Origin: Proteobacteria bacterium UBA1844
GTDB lineage: Bacteria > Pseudomonadota > Gammaproteobacteria > Steroidobacterales > Woeseiaceae
Direction: 5' to 3'
Assembly (NCBI GenBank): GCA_002338615.1
Contig: DDIS01000137.1
Location: forward strand, 1 to 49,369
DNA: 49,369 bases
Made by a program: the position numbers and the translations under genes. The notes under the pieces were generated by a model. That model saw only the letters and a list, made by a program, of their open reading frames with translations, was not told the DNA's origin and searched no databases. The number at the start of each line of letters is the position of its first letter. Position 1 is the stretch's first letter. Positions 1 to 9,981 of the stretch are shown here, in pieces.

Positions 1-1
1 G

Positions 2-289
2 CAGGCAACGCGCCAGCCGGTCGTGCGGCCACGACCTGTGCCCGGTGAGCGCAGACAGGCGCGGCCCAAAGCCGACGATCGCAAACTCGAACGCCGCAAC
101 AGGAAAGCAAGCTCCAGAAAGAGCGCCGAGGCCGGTGCAGGCAAGCAACGCAATCGTAACGACGCCCATGATACTTTAAGTATCTTGGACGAATCGCCGC
201 TCGCTACGGAAGAGGAAAACGGCCTTGACCCCTACAACACCGGCAGGTTTGACCGTTCAAAAAACTGGGACAAGAGCTTCCGCAGTTAG
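2..289 (+). CDS. C-terminal part of an unrecognised basic protein (cut by window start)
   Basis: The frame is open from the first bases, so this is the 3' end of a longer gene; the GTG at 23 is probably internal. The visible part is rich in Arg, Lys and Gln and looks disordered. It ends in an acidic-to-aromatic tail (DPYNTGRFDRSKNWDKSF) that resembles a conserved C-terminal tag. No domain was recognised. An inverted repeat (GGTCGTG/CACGACC) lies at 19-36 inside the coding part. Function unknown. Confidence 0.5.
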   Translation, partial: QATRQPVVRPRPVPGERRQARPKADDRKLERRNRKASSRKSAEAGAGKQRNRNDAHDTLSILDESPLATEEENGLDPYNTGRFDRSKNWDKSFRS

Positions 290-355
290 GACACCAGCGC
301 GAAGGAATCCAGAGCGGGAAACCCCGGGACCGGACACCTCGCTTGTGGATGCAGG

Positions 356-916
356 ATGAGCCTGCGCATTTCATTCGAACTGACCGAGTCAGATCTCAAG
401 CATTTCCGCCTGATAATGAATGCAGCTCGAAATGTCGTGTCCCGGGTGCCGCCAGAGGATATTGTCGCGGCGGCTGAAGAGTTGCTGGCAAAGTTCGATA
501 AATCGAGCGTTCCGCAATTTGTGCTCGAGCGCCTGCAAAAGCTCTCCCTGATGATCCGCATGCTGTCAGACATAGACTGGCGTTTACCCCATGCAGATGC
601 CAAACGAGTGCTCAGTGCCCTTGCCTATTTCACGGAACCCGACGACCTTATCCCGGACCATATACCGGGCCTGGGTTTTTTGGACGATGCAATCATGATC
701 GAGTTACTGGTACGTGAATTGCGACACGAAATCGAGGCCTACGAGGACTTCTGCGACTTTCGCTCGCAGCATCGGGCAAAGCACCGGCACGGCAAGCTGC
801 GCTCGCGCGATCTGTGGCTCGAAAATCGACGTGAGGAACTCCAGCAGCGCATGAAGCGCCGGCGCAACAAGACAGGCGAAGGCGCCAAAAAGCCGCGCCC
901 CGGTCTCTTGGGCTAG
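356..916 (+). CDS. DUF1232 (YkvA-like) protein
   Basis: A 186-aa protein. Its centre (about residues 85-120) carries the DUF1232 signature: an ALAYFTEPDDLIPDHIPG stretch followed by GLGFLDDAIMIELLVREL. In the family this is a short amphipathic or membrane-associated helix pair of unknown biochemical role. The N-terminal 80 residues are helical, and the C-terminus is strongly basic (MKRRRNK), so it could bind nucleic acid or acidic lipid. The ATG at 356 has only a weak upstream purine run. Its stop codon overlaps by 4 bp the stop of the convergent membrane gene. The family call rests on the motif; the function is not known. Confidence 0.8.
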   Translation: MSLRISFELTESDLKHFRLIMNAARNVVSRVPPEDIVAAAEELLAKFDKSSVPQFVLERLQKLSLMIRMLSDIDWRLPHADAKRVLSALAYFTEPDDLIPDHIPGLGFLDDAIMIELLVRELRHEIEAYEDFCDFRSQHRAKHRHGKLRSRDLWLENRREELQQRMKRRRNKTGEGAKKPRPGLLG

Positions 917-1197
917 GGCCAGTAGTAGCAGATTGTGGCGGCGAGGCCGCACAGCGAAAGGATTTGCGCCGGGATCCGCAGGCGATGTTCTTTCGCCATT
1001 GTGTAGAAACTCCAGGCGAATATTGTGGTCATACCCACAAAGATGAACATACTGCGGGTCAACGGCCGGATTTCCGACTGAACCCTGGGATAGTCGCCGA
1101 CGATGATCAGGAAAACCAGCAGGACCACCGCCAGGGACAGCGCAATTGAAAAGCAGGAGCCCAGCAGAATGCCGTTGATAACTGTCAAAGGACGCAT
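913..1197 (-). CDS. small integral membrane protein
   Basis: A 94-aa protein with three hydrophobic segments, at about residues 8-33, 47-65 and 74-92, joined by short charged loops (DYPRVQSEIRPLTR and AKEHRLRIP). This fits a three-pass inner-membrane protein. It converges on the DUF1232 gene with a 4-bp overlap of stop codons. It is divergent from prc, with about 100 bp between them that must hold both promoters. No family recognised. Confidence 0.6.
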   Translation of the reverse strand: MRPLTVINGILLGSCFSIALSLAVVLLVFLIIVGDYPRVQSEIRPLTRSMFIFVGMTTIFAWSFYTMAKEHRLRIPAQILSLCGLAATICYYWP

Positions 1198-1295
1198 GGG
1201 TTTTTATCCGATACCAGCCAGAAATCTATGAAAGTAAGGTATTTTATGCCAAATACGCCCTTGATCGGAGAGCGTGCGGCAACTAGCCTTGCCTT

Positions 1296-3467
1296 GTGAA
1301 GATACCGAAGATCGACCTCGACCACCATGGAGTAAGTGTATTGAGCCAGTTTCACAGTCGCCGTTACCCGTTGTTATTCGCAGCTCTACTGCTAATCGCC
1401 GGCCTGCCCGCTTTCGCGAGCCTTGAAAATGCTATTTCCAATGAGCCCCTGGTGCCGCATCAGCGCCATGAGAACATTGGCGAAACGGTTACTCATTTTG
1501 TGCAGCGATCGCACTACAACCACACGGCGGTCGATGACGCATTGTCGTCGAAAGTTCTCGATCGCTACATCGAATCGCTCGACGGCAATCGCATGTACCT
1601 CCTGGAAAGCGACATTGAGTTTTTTGACAAAAATCGCTACAAGCTGGATGACTACGTCAAGTCCGAACCGCTGGACCCTGTGTTCGAAATGTTCGATGTG
1701 TACCGCACACGGGTGCGAGAGCGATATGAATACGCGCTCGGTCAGCTTGAACATGAGCCCGATTTTTCCGTCGAGGAGCAGTTTCAGTTCGATCGCAGTG
1801 ATGCGCCATGGGCAACCACAACGGCCCAACTTGATGAAATTTGGCGTAAACGGGTCAAGAACGATGCCTTGCGGCATATCCTCAACGACAAGTCATGGGA
1901 CGAAACCAGGGAAATCCTTAGCAAACGCTATCAGCGCCTGTTGCGACGCATGGACCAGGTCACTCCCGACGATGTGTTCGAGGGATTCATGAACGCGTTC
2001 GCGCATACCCTGGACCCTCACTCGAGTTACCTGTCACCGCGCAACTCCGAGGAATATCGCATCCAGATGAGCCTGTCCTATTTCGGCATCGGCGCCTCGC
2101 TGCAGCCTGACGACGACTACGTCAAGGTGATTGGTATCATCCCTGGCGGCCCTGCGGCAATTGACGGCAAGCTGCGCCCGAATGACCTCATTACCGGTGT
2201 CGGCGAGGGACCGGAAGGCGACGTCGTGGACGTTGTCGGCTGGCGCCTCGAAGACGTGGTTGACCTGATTCGCGGACCGGGCGATACGACTGTCCGGCTG
2301 CAGATCCTGCCGGCCGATGCCTTACCGGGCAGCGGCGAAGTCATTATTCCGCTCACGCGCGGACAGGTAAAACTGGAAGAGCAGGCAGCCAAGAGCCAGG
2401 TCATCAAACTACCCTGGGAAGGTCGCGAATGGCGCATTGGTGTGATCGACGTGCCATCGTTCTATCGTGACTACCGCGCCTTGTCGAACGGTGACAAGGA
2501 CTTCACCAGCACCACTCGCGACGTCAAGCGCCTCATCGATGAGCTCGAGGAACAGGGAATTGACGGCCTGGTGATGGACCTGCGCGGCAACGGTGGCGGC
2601 CACCTGACGGAAGCCACGGCATTGTCCGGCTTGTTTATCGACAATGGCCCGGTGGTGCAGTTGCGCAACGCCAACGGCCGTATCAATCGACTGGATGACC
2701 CGAATCCGATCGCGCAGGTCGCATACGATGGCCCGCTCGCGGTACTGGTCGACCGATTCAGCGCGTCCGCATCGGAAATTTTTGCTGCAGCGATCCAGGA
2801 TTACCATCGCGGTGTCATTATCGGCCAGCAAACCTTCGGCAAAGGCACAGTGCAGAACCTGTATTCACTCGACCAGTACATGAAACCCGACAAGGAGAGC
2901 GAAGACGGTTTCGGGCAACTGACGTTGACGATTGGCAAGTATTACCGGGTAACCGGGGAGAGCACGCAACATCGAGGCGTAAACCCCGATATCAATCTGC
3001 CCTCGGCGATCGATGCGGCCGAAGTCGGTGAGTCGGTTCGCGACAGCGCGCTGCCCTGGGACACGATCAAAACCGCACGATTTGCCGCCGGTGAACCATT
3101 GGATTCCACCATCCGCACCCTGACGGCCGACCAGGAAGCGCGTTCGAAATCGGACCCGGATTACCAATGGTTGCTTGGTGGCATCCAGGAATTCGAGGAA
3201 GCGCGCGCGCAGGACTCGGTGTCGCTCAATATCGATGACCGCCGTACGGAGCGAGAGCAAGAGCTAGAACGGCGCTTGCAGCGTGAAAACGAGCGACGCA
3301 AGGCATTGCAACTTGAACCCCTTGCGAGCCTTGACGACATTGATGAGGACGAATTGCCCGATGTGATTCTGCAACAGGCGGCAGGCATCGTCCGTGACAT
3401 GGCAGAGATGCGGTCGGTAAAAGCCACGCCGGCCCAGACGGCACAGATGCAGCCAGGCCAGCTTTGA
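1296..3467 (+). CDS. prc: tail-specific carboxy-terminal protease Prc/Tsp (S41A)
   Basis: A 723-aa periplasmic protease that degrades proteins from their C-termini. Family members process penicillin-binding proteins and, with NlpI in enterics, control murein hydrolases. The order is: signal peptide (about residues 20-42, ending FAS), a long helical N-terminal region, a PDZ domain (about 255-345, with the YFGIGASLQ entry) and the S41 catalytic domain. The Ser-Lys dyad is visible as DRFSASASEIF (catalytic Ser491 by alignment with E. coli Prc) and FGKG (Lys516), with Asp502 in QDY. The C-terminal DUF3340-type extension is present, rich in Glu and Arg. Length is close to enteric Prc. The start is GTG. 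It appears to be transcribed alone. Confidence 0.95.
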   Translation: MKIPKIDLDHHGVSVLSQFHSRRYPLLFAALLLIAGLPAFASLENAISNEPLVPHQRHENIGETVTHFVQRSHYNHTAVDDALSSKVLDRYIESLDGNRMYLLESDIEFFDKNRYKLDDYVKSEPLDPVFEMFDVYRTRVRERYEYALGQLEHEPDFSVEEQFQFDRSDAPWATTTAQLDEIWRKRVKNDALRHILNDKSWDETREILSKRYQRLLRRMDQVTPDDVFEGFMNAFAHTLDPHSSYLSPRNSEEYRIQMSLSYFGIGASLQPDDDYVKVIGIIPGGPAAIDGKLRPNDLITGVGEGPEGDVVDVVGWRLEDVVDLIRGPGDTTVRLQILPADALPGSGEVIIPLTRGQVKLEEQAAKSQVIKLPWEGREWRIGVIDVPSFYRDYRALSNGDKDFTSTTRDVKRLIDELEEQGIDGLVMDLRGNGGGHLTEATALSGLFIDNGPVVQLRNANGRINRLDDPNPIAQVAYDGPLAVLVDRFSASASEIFAAAIQDYHRGVIIGQQTFGKGTVQNLYSLDQYMKPDKESEDGFGQLTLTIGKYYRVTGESTQHRGVNPDINLPSAIDAAEVGESVRDSALPWDTIKTARFAAGEPLDSTIRTLTADQEARSKSDPDYQWLLGGIQEFEEARAQDSVSLNIDDRRTEREQELERRLQRENERRKALQLEPLASLDDIDEDELPDVILQQAAGIVRDMAEMRSVKATPAQTAQMQPGQL

Positions 3468-3587
3468 GCCCGCATTGAACCCGGGCGCCATGGCTCCCGG
3501 CGGGCTTGCGGGCTGTTGGTCAAGTGTTATACTCGCCTACAACAGTTGGCCTTCGCCAAACACTCGTCGACGTCTTGAGGTAGTGCC

Positions 3588-4283
3588 GTGCGACACGAAC
3601 CGACAGTCAGGCAAACAAAGCGCTATGCCGGTGCGGTTCTGCCGCTCTTTGCTGTGTTGCTCTGCCTGCCGGCCGTGAGTGCGCTCGCATCAAGCATTGA
3701 CACAAAGTGCAACCGCGGCGTCAGGCTGGTTTCATCGCTGGACGTTCCGCAGCTCGACCTTTCGATTCGCGATAGCCTGCACCTTGACAGCGTGAATCCT
3801 GCGAATGCGAGCCTTGATAACCCACACCCGGATAACGTGCACAAGCAGCTGAGCACCGCCATCGTGGATCATGTTGCAACTAACTCGATTCCGTCGAACG
3901 ATACGGACTTGCACCCGCAACGCGCCGCAACGTCGTCCAAGAGCAGCCCGCGAGTGAACGCCATACTGCGACAGATTTTCGAGAAACCTACTTTTGACAA
4001 ATCAGCTTTTGAGCAAAACGAAACTGGGCCCGAATCCGCGACAGAGCTAGCGGATCCTGCACTGGTTATTCGTAACGACGCCGCTAAACCTGACACAATG
4101 CGCGACGACGAAACCAGTACCAATTTTCAGCGGCCGGCGGCTGATATCGCGGACGCTGAGCCGGCATCAGCGAGTCCGGAACACGGCAGTGACAGCGGTA
4201 CGGGCGTGAATGCGCACTTACCGGGCATCAGCGAGGATGAATTGTCGCGCTATCGCCGTGAGATGTATCGAACCGACATTTGA
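3588..4283 (+). CDS. secreted protein of unknown function
   Basis: A 231-aa protein. It starts at GTG 3588, which has a GAGG motif seven bases upstream. Residues 12-34 form a signal peptide (KRYAGAVLPLFAVLLCLPAVSALAS). The mature part is Asp-, Ser- and Asn-rich, low in hydrophobics and probably disordered. A cluster of imperfect repeats (SLHLDSVNPANASLDNPH) is followed by a terminal LSRYRREMYRTDI helix. It lies 120 bp after prc and converges on the coiled-coil gene. No domain recognised; a cell-envelope role is an inference from the signal peptide only. Confidence 0.55.
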   Translation: MRHEPTVRQTKRYAGAVLPLFAVLLCLPAVSALASSIDTKCNRGVRLVSSLDVPQLDLSIRDSLHLDSVNPANASLDNPHPDNVHKQLSTAIVDHVATNSIPSNDTDLHPQRAATSSKSSPRVNAILRQIFEKPTFDKSAFEQNETGPESATELADPALVIRNDAAKPDTMRDDETSTNFQRPAADIADAEPASASPEHGSDSGTGVNAHLPGISEDELSRYRREMYRTDI

Positions 4284-4297
4284 TCCGCGCGCGGCAG

Positions 4298-5329
4298 TCA
4301 GCGACTTAAGATCTGCGCCAGTCCCCAATAATTTTCGCCGAGTAGATTTACCTCCGTGGTTCGCGTGAGTTTTGTCTCGCCGTTCTCGATTAGAGAGGCT
4401 ACCGACTTTGCCACAGGCACTGGATCTTCCTCGTTGCGAAAGCGGGCGGATTCCATCAGTTTTCGAGCGCGCAGCGGCAGCAAATCCGCGAACTCCGCTG
4501 CCTTCGGCATTGCATCCCGATAGCGTTCGATACGCGCCAGCAAATCAGCGCATTCCTTGCGTTTGCCATAATTGATCGCCCCGGCACTTTTACTGCCCGC
4601 GTCCCGGGCAAGGCGCGCCAGGTCTCCCTGGCGATAATAGAGATACATCTCCTGCGCGAACGACAGGATCATGAAGTTGATAGAGCGCTTGCTTTTCACG
4701 CTCAATCCTGCAACGCCTGGCGCTTCATCGTGCATTGCTGAATCGATCTCCTCCAGCAACGAAACCTCTCGCTGTTGCGCTTGCACAATCTGATTTGCGA
4801 GATTGTCGAGCGACATTGTTGTCGCCTGCCTGCAAAAAAAACGACGCAACGCGCCTTTGCCCGAAAAACCCTGGCGTTCTGTTTGCAACTGGTTTTCAAT
4901 ATTGGCGAGCTTCTCGCGTTCCAGCTTCAGTGCCGCATTCAGACCCGCAAGCTTTCTATCGCGTCGTTCATGCCACGACTCCAGCTGTTTACTATGCTGG
5001 CGTTGTTCGCGTTGTTGTTTCAGTTGCTCGGCGAAACGTGCCAGTTTTTGAGTCAGCTGCGTATTGAGTCCTTTGAGCTGGAAATGCACGATCACGCTGT
5101 ACACCCATTCACGGTCATACAACAGGTTTTCCAGCTGCTGGAGCTTTTGTTCAGCCCGCGCCGTTCGGCCTTGCTCATCCTTGATACGGGATTGCAAATG
5201 AAAGGTCTCTTCGCGCAGATTAGCGAACTCTTTCTTCAGCTCGGCACGGTTCCAATACAATTCGAGCAGCTTGTCACTGCCTCGTGCATTTTCACTGGTG
5301 CTGCCGAAAATCGCTGTCAGGCTCGCCAA
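4298..5329 (-). CDS. coiled-coil protein of unknown function
   Basis: A 343-aa cytosolic protein. The TTG start at 5329 is chosen because a GAGG ribosome binding site sits seven bases upstream. Residues about 20-160 are almost continuous heptad-type coiled coil (KKEFANLREETFHLQSRIKDE..., QLKQQREQRQHSKQ). A short region with two cysteines-plus-aromatics (RRFFCRQ) follows, then a helical C-terminal half (SFAQEMYLYYRQGDLARLARDAG; PLRARKLMESARFRNEEDP). No signal peptide or membrane span. It converges with the secreted-protein gene, and the 150 bp upstream hold no gene. Not assignable to a family by eye. Confidence 0.6.
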   Translation of the reverse strand: MASLTAIFGSTSENARGSDKLLELYWNRAELKKEFANLREETFHLQSRIKDEQGRTARAEQKLQQLENLLYDREWVYSVIVHFQLKGLNTQLTQKLARFAEQLKQQREQRQHSKQLESWHERRDRKLAGLNAALKLEREKLANIENQLQTERQGFSGKGALRRFFCRQATTMSLDNLANQIVQAQQREVSLLEEIDSAMHDEAPGVAGLSVKSKRSINFMILSFAQEMYLYYRQGDLARLARDAGSKSAGAINYGKRKECADLLARIERYRDAMPKAAEFADLLPLRARKLMESARFRNEEDPVPVAKSVASLIENGETKLTRTTEVNLLGENYWGLAQILSR

Positions 5330-5481
5330 ATCAAGGCCTCGTTACATAATACGGAACATCTATGCCCGGAATCAGGGCAATTTCTGTGACGATAATGGCA
5401 ACAAGCCCATTCCAAGGCCCGGACTTACTCGACATATTTGAGAATTTCGTGTCGCGGCGAAAATCGACGCGCTCTGGCCTG

Positions 5482-5946
5482 CTAACGGTCCAGCACCAGG
5501 TGTCCCTGTTCGATAAGGTATTCAAGCCATTTATTGAGCACCACGTTGCGATTCCAGCGCGCTCCGAGTGCCTTGCTCTGATCAGCGAGCAGGCGCCGGA
5601 ATTCGACATGACAGTGCTTGCGGCCCAAGCTGATGGCCTCGGCTTGTTTGCCATCGAGGTAGGCGCGCACCAGCATGTCCGGATCGGCCACCGGACCCGC
5701 AAGCGAGGGGAAGTAATAGGTCAGCGTCAGCGTGACCGTGTAGCGGGACCGCTCCATGATATCGACATGCAGGTCGCAATCACCTGCCACCCGGGACCGG
5801 AAGCAACCATCGATTTGTTCGAGGTCCGGCACCAGGTGCAGGAGCCTCAGGTAGTTGCTTTCATACACGGACATCAGACCCGCGAAACTTCGCGGGCGAA
5901 CGATGGTCTCGGGAACCAACAGGGAGTCGAGTGGCGTGCTGATCAT
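5482..5946 (-). CDS. DUF1249 (YqiB-like) protein
   Basis: A 154-aa protein that matches the YqiB/DUF1249 pattern. It begins with a helix reading LMSVYESNYLRLLHLVPDL. A SRYTVTLTLTYYFPSL strand follows, then PDMLVRAYLDGKQAEA and a C-terminal LNKWLEYLIEQGH helix. Family members are short cytosolic proteins with no established activity. The start is ATG 5946, 32 bp after the ppsR stop on the same strand, so it is probably cotranscribed with ppsR. Confidence 0.8.
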   Translation of the reverse strand: MISTPLDSLLVPETIVRPRSFAGLMSVYESNYLRLLHLVPDLEQIDGCFRSRVAGDCDLHVDIMERSRYTVTLTLTYYFPSLAGPVADPDMLVRAYLDGKQAEAISLGRKHCHVEFRRLLADQSKALGARWNRNVVLNKWLEYLIEQGHLVLDR

Positions 5947-5978
5947 GCTGCAAATATAGCAGCAACCTGTCTCGAAAA

Positions 5979-6803
5979 TCAGGGTCGCACTCGACGGTCT
6001 ACACCGGTACTATCGAGTATTCGGCTGGAAATTTCTTCAATTGAGAACTCTGTCGTATCTACGAATTTGATACCGTAGCGTCGAAACAGCTTTTCCGCTT
6101 CGCGGATCTCGAAACGAACTTGCTGCGCCGTCGAATACTTGCCCAGCGCCCGCCTTTCCTTGCGTATATGCCGTAGTCTTTCCGGTGTTATGGTTAATCC
6201 GAACAACTTGCTCTTATGCGCCGTCAGGACGTCAGGCAATTCACCGCTCTCGAATTCCTCGTCCGTGAGCGGGTAGTTAGCCGCATATACACCATACTGC
6301 AACGCAAGATAGAGGCAGGTCGGTGTTTTCCCCGAGCGAGACACCCCAACCAGGATGACATCTGCAACGTCGTAATTTCGACTGATGCCGCCATCGTCAT
6401 TTGCAAGCGCAAAATTGGTCGCCTCTATGCGTTTCATATACGCATCGATATCGCTCATGCCATGTGCGCGACCGGGCTCGTGGGTCGCCTCTTCGCCAAG
6501 CTCGGCACCCAGCGTTGCCAAAAACGCATCAAAAATGTCCAGATGCAGGCCATTGGCCTCGCGGACGATTGCGCGAAATTCATCCTGTACCAGGGTGGAA
6601 AAAATGATCGGCCGGAGGGTCGATTTACTCGCCGACGCGTTGATCTTGTGAAGCGCCGCTCTCGCCTTGTCTTCGCTATCTATAAATGGCAAAGTCACCT
6701 GCTGAAATTTGCGGCTGTTAAACTGCGTCAGAAGGCTGTGGCCGAGTGTTTCAGCGGTCACTCCGGTCTGGTCGGATAGAAAAAATACGGTGCGTTCGTC
6801 CAT
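5979..6803 (-). CDS. ppsR: PEP synthase regulatory protein (bifunctional kinase/pyrophosphorylase, DUF299)
   Basis: A 274-aa member of the DUF299 family. These enzymes inactivate PEP synthase by ADP-dependent phosphorylation of a conserved Thr and reactivate it by Pi-dependent dephosphorylation. Visible features are the N-terminal [20 protein letters not shown] motif and the P-loop [15 protein letters not shown] (about residues 154-168). The C-terminal [20 protein letters not shown] block is also present. Length matches the family. It is divergent from its target ppsA with 47 bp between start codons, a layout that by itself supports the assignment. DUF1249 follows on the same strand. Confidence 0.95.
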   Translation of the reverse strand: MDERTVFFLSDQTGVTAETLGHSLLTQFNSRKFQQVTLPFIDSEDKARAALHKINASASKSTLRPIIFSTLVQDEFRAIVREANGLHLDIFDAFLATLGAELGEEATHEPGRAHGMSDIDAYMKRIEATNFALANDDGGISRNYDVADVILVGVSRSGKTPTCLYLALQYGVYAANYPLTDEEFESGELPDVLTAHKSKLFGLTITPERLRHIRKERRALGKYSTAQQVRFEIREAEKLFRRYGIKFVDTTEFSIEEISSRILDSTGVDRRVRP

Positions 6804-6850
6804 GTGGACGATTGTCTACCTCCGGCTCGATAACCTCAAGGGAGCAAACT

Positions 6851-9208
6851 TTGAACCCATATGTCATCAAGCTCAGCGAGCTTGGTATGCATGATGTTGA
6901 AACCGTTGGCGGCAAGAACGCATCTCTCGGCGAAATGATTGCGAACCTCAGTGGGCTCGGGGTCATGGTGCCGGGTGGATTTGCAACCACGGCGGCCGCA
7001 TATCGCGATTTTCTCATCACTGACAATCTGGGTGAGCGCATCAATGCGTTGCTGGATCAACTCGATGTGGACGACATCGGCGCACTGGCCAAGGCCGGAG
7101 AGTCAATTCGCGGCTGGATCATGGCGGCCCCTCTGCCGGACAAGCTCACTGCTGCTATCAGAGCTGCCTGGGCCGACATGTCTGGCGGCGAGGATATAGC
7201 CGTTGCCGTACGCTCATCAGCGACCGCGGAAGACCTGCCAGATGCCTCCTTTGCCGGACAACAGGAAACCTTTCTCAATGTGCGCGGTCTCGAACAGGTA
7301 ATCGAAGCATTGCATAAAGTCTATGCTTCGTTGTTCACAGACCGGGCAATTGCCTACCGCGTACACCAGGGCTTTGATCATGCCGTGGTTGCCTTGTCCG
7401 TGGGCGTGCAGCGAATGGTACGTAGCGACATCGGGTCCGCCGGCGTCATGTTCACGCTGGACACCGAGTCCGGGTTTCGTGATGCTGTTTTTATTACATC
7501 GTCGTACGGCCTGGGTGAAACGGTTGTCCAGGGAGCCGTCAATCCTGACGAGTTCTACGTGTACAAGCCTGCGCTGCAAAGCGGCAAATTCCCGATCCTG
7601 CGCAAGAACCTGGGTGCCAAGGCACTCAAAATGATCTACAGCGACAAGCCCGGCGAAACGGTTACAACCGTGGATGTCGATGTCGCACAGTCGCAGGAAT
7701 TCTCGCTCAGCAACGATGACATCATCGAACTCGCCCGCATGGCGGTCACGATCGAGGCACATTATCAGCGACCCATGGATATCGAATGGGGCAAAGATGG
7801 TAGCGATGGGCGCCTGTATATCCTGCAGGCACGTCCGGAAACTGTGCAGAGTCGCAGTGGCCGAACCATTCACCGCTACACGCTGAAAGATCGCTCGACG
7901 ATCGTCAGCACCGGTCGCAGCATAGGCCAGAAGATTGGTATCGGGACAGCGCGCGTCATCCGGAATGCCCGGGAAATGGGTCGCGTACAGGCGGGCGACG
8001 TCCTAGTCTCCGATATGACGGACCCGGACTGGGAACCGGTTATGAAACGGGCCGCCGCCATAGTTACCAATCGCGGCGGGCGTACCTGCCATGCAGCCAT
8101 CATTGCTCGCGAACTCGGTATACCGGCCGTGGTCGGCTGCGGTGACGCAACGGATGCAATCCTGGATGGTACGGATGTAACCGTAAGCTGCGCAGAAGGT
8201 GATGAAGGCTACGTTTATGAGGGTCGCCTGGCCTTCGAAGAAACCCGCATAGAGCTGGATTCGCTGCCCGAAATTCCCGTTAAGATCATGCTCAACGTCG
8301 GCAATCCGGACCGGGCGTTCGATTTTGCCAATATACCGAATCACGGCGTTGGCCTCGCGCGACTGGAATTCATTATCAATCGCATGATCGGCGTGCATCC
8401 GCAGGCATTGCTCGAGTATGACCAGCTGGACACGGCAACCCGCGAGGCGATTGACGAGCAAATGGCCGGCTACCCCGAGCCAGTGCAATTCTTCATCGAC
8501 AAGCTCGCGGAAGGGGTTGCGACTATTGCGGCCGCGTTCGCCCCGCAACCCGTGATCGTACGTCTCTCGGATTTCAAATCGAACGAGTACGCGAACCTGA
8601 TCGGCGGCCATCGTTACGAACCCGATGAAGAGAACCCGATGCTTGGCTTCCGTGGCGCCGGCCGCTATGTCGCCGAAAGCTTTCGTCCCTGTTTCGAACT
8701 CGAGTGCGCGGCGATTCGCAGGGTTCGCAATGACATGGGCTTGAACAACGTGCAACTGATGATCCCGTTTGTGCGCACCGTTTCCCAGGCGAAGCAGGTT
8801 ATCGAATTACTCGCAAGCAACGGTCTTGAGCGTGGCAAAGACGGCCTGAAGATTATCATGATGTCCGAACTGCCAAGCAACGCGCTGCTCGCCGATGAAT
8901 TTCTCGAGTACTTCGACGGCATGTCCATAGGCTCGAACGATATGACCCAGTTGACGCTCGGCCTGGATCGTGACTCTGCACTGGTGGCCGATCAGTTCGA
9001 CGAACGTGACCCGGCCGTCAAGGCAATGCTCGAAATGACGATCAAGGCCTGCAAGAAACAGGGGAAATATGTCGGTATCTGCGGCCAGGGACCGTCCGAT
9101 CACCCTGACCTTGCTCGCTGGCTACTGAACCAGGGCATTGAAAGCATGTCCCTGAACCCGGACAGCGTTATCGAAACCTGGTTGTTTCTAGCCGGTGAAT
9201 CGGTTTAG
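6851..9208 (+). CDS. ppsA: phosphoenolpyruvate synthase
   Basis: A 785-aa enzyme converting pyruvate plus ATP to PEP, AMP and Pi, the entry step of gluconeogenesis from pyruvate. The TTG start at 6851 is chosen because GGAG lies six bases upstream and the protein then begins like the family ([20 protein letters not shown]). The frame is open further upstream, but that extension overlaps the divergent ppsR start. Domains: N-terminal ATP-grasp/PPDK_N, then the phosphohistidine swivel with [15 protein letters not shown] (catalytic His414), then the PEP-utiliser TIM barrel with the catalytic Cys in [13 protein letters not shown] (Cys744). Length is close to E. coli PpsA. A regulated pair with the adjacent ppsR. 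Confidence 0.96.
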   Translation: MNPYVIKLSELGMHDVETVGGKNASLGEMIANLSGLGVMVPGGFATTAAAYRDFLITDNLGERINALLDQLDVDDIGALAKAGESIRGWIMAAPLPDKLTAAIRAAWADMSGGEDIAVAVRSSATAEDLPDASFAGQQETFLNVRGLEQVIEALHKVYASLFTDRAIAYRVHQGFDHAVVALSVGVQRMVRSDIGSAGVMFTLDTESGFRDAVFITSSYGLGETVVQGAVNPDEFYVYKPALQSGKFPILRKNLGAKALKMIYSDKPGETVTTVDVDVAQSQEFSLSNDDIIELARMAVTIEAHYQRPMDIEWGKDGSDGRLYILQARPETVQSRSGRTIHRYTLKDRSTIVSTGRSIGQKIGIGTARVIRNAREMGRVQAGDVLVSDMTDPDWEPVMKRAAAIVTNRGGRTCHAAIIARELGIPAVVGCGDATDAILDGTDVTVSCAEGDEGYVYEGRLAFEETRIELDSLPEIPVKIMLNVGNPDRAFDFANIPNHGVGLARLEFIINRMIGVHPQALLEYDQLDTATREAIDEQMAGYPEPVQFFIDKLAEGVATIAAAFAPQPVIVRLSDFKSNEYANLIGGHRYEPDEENPMLGFRGAGRYVAESFRPCFELECAAIRRVRNDMGLNNVQLMIPFVRTVSQAKQVIELLASNGLERGKDGLKIIMMSELPSNALLADEFLEYFDGMSIGSNDMTQLTLGLDRDSALVADQFDERDPAVKAMLEMTIKACKKQGKYVGICGQGPSDHPDLARWLLNQGIESMSLNPDSVIETWLFLAGESV

Positions 9209-9212
9209 AAAA

Positions 9213-9896
9213 TCAAAAGCGGTCGTAACGTGAACGCTTTTGCCATCGGATTCTCGGCAACCACAATCCGAGTATGATACCTATCACGAGCACCAGCGCG
9301 CCGGACATGAACCAGTAACGCTTGGTTTGACCGGACAGGCCCCGGTTTTCCTCCTCGAGCGTGTCGATGCGGATATCCGCATCCACCAGCTTTTGCCGCA
9401 GGCTCTTGTTCTGCTCGTTGATCGTCAGCACGTTGGCGGCGGTGCTCTTGATTTCCGCCAGCTCTTTCTCCAGCGCACTCTTCTGGCTCTCAAGGGTCTT
9501 GATTTTCTTTTGTGCCGAATCGTATTCACTGCGTACAGCGCCAAGCTGCGAATTCAGCGAGGATCCTTCAGTCTGCGCATTGGTGAGCTGGCTCGTCAGT
9601 TTGTTTAGCTGTTCCCTGGCGCTTGGCTCCGGCATCAGGTAGCGCGTCAAAACCCAGCCTTCCGTGCCGCCCGATGTGCGCACCAGCGAATAACCTGAAT
9701 CCGCGTCCCGTTCCAGCACTTCTATCTGGGCACCGCTCTTGAGCATCAACTGAATGGCATTCGAGGTACTCGGCCCGGACCGCAATGTGATCTCAAACTG
9801 ATCCGTCACCCAGGCGGGGGCCGCAAGTGCTGCAAGCGGCGCCAGCGCCAGACAGCAGGCGATGAGTCCTGTGAATTTTCTCAACATCATATGCAT
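9213..9896 (-). CDS. SH3-domain membrane protein (YgiM-like, TIGR04211 type)
   Basis: The likely start is ATG 9896 (further ATGs at 9890 and 9887); the upstream extension of the frame lacks family similarity. The protein is about 227 aa. A signal peptide (LIACCLALAPLAALA) leads into a bacterial SH3 domain (about residues 25-90: WVTDQFEITLRSGPSTSN through GWVLTRYL). A long coiled coil follows, then one C-terminal transmembrane helix (FMSGALVLVIGIILGLWL) and a basic tail. This is the YgiM architecture. Function in the family is not firmly known, with a cell-envelope location inferred. It converges with ppsA. Confidence 0.85.
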   Translation of the reverse strand: MHMMLRKFTGLIACCLALAPLAALAAPAWVTDQFEITLRSGPSTSNAIQLMLKSGAQIEVLERDADSGYSLVRTSGGTEGWVLTRYLMPEPSAREQLNKLTSQLTNAQTEGSSLNSQLGAVRSEYDSAQKKIKTLESQKSALEKELAEIKSTAANVLTINEQNKSLRQKLVDADIRIDTLEEENRGLSGQTKRYWFMSGALVLVIGIILGLWLPRIRWQKRSRYDRF

Positions 9897-9981
9897 CCGC
9901 ACTCGGAAAGTATCCTGCGTTTCGGTGTAGTAACAAGCCAAAGCTCGACGGCTTCTGGCGATCTCGCAACTATAGGACAAG

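Noticed and set aside
5362..6078. 238-codon plus-strand frame
   Set aside because: Antisense to DUF1249 and the end of ppsR, both clear families; no family likeness of its own.
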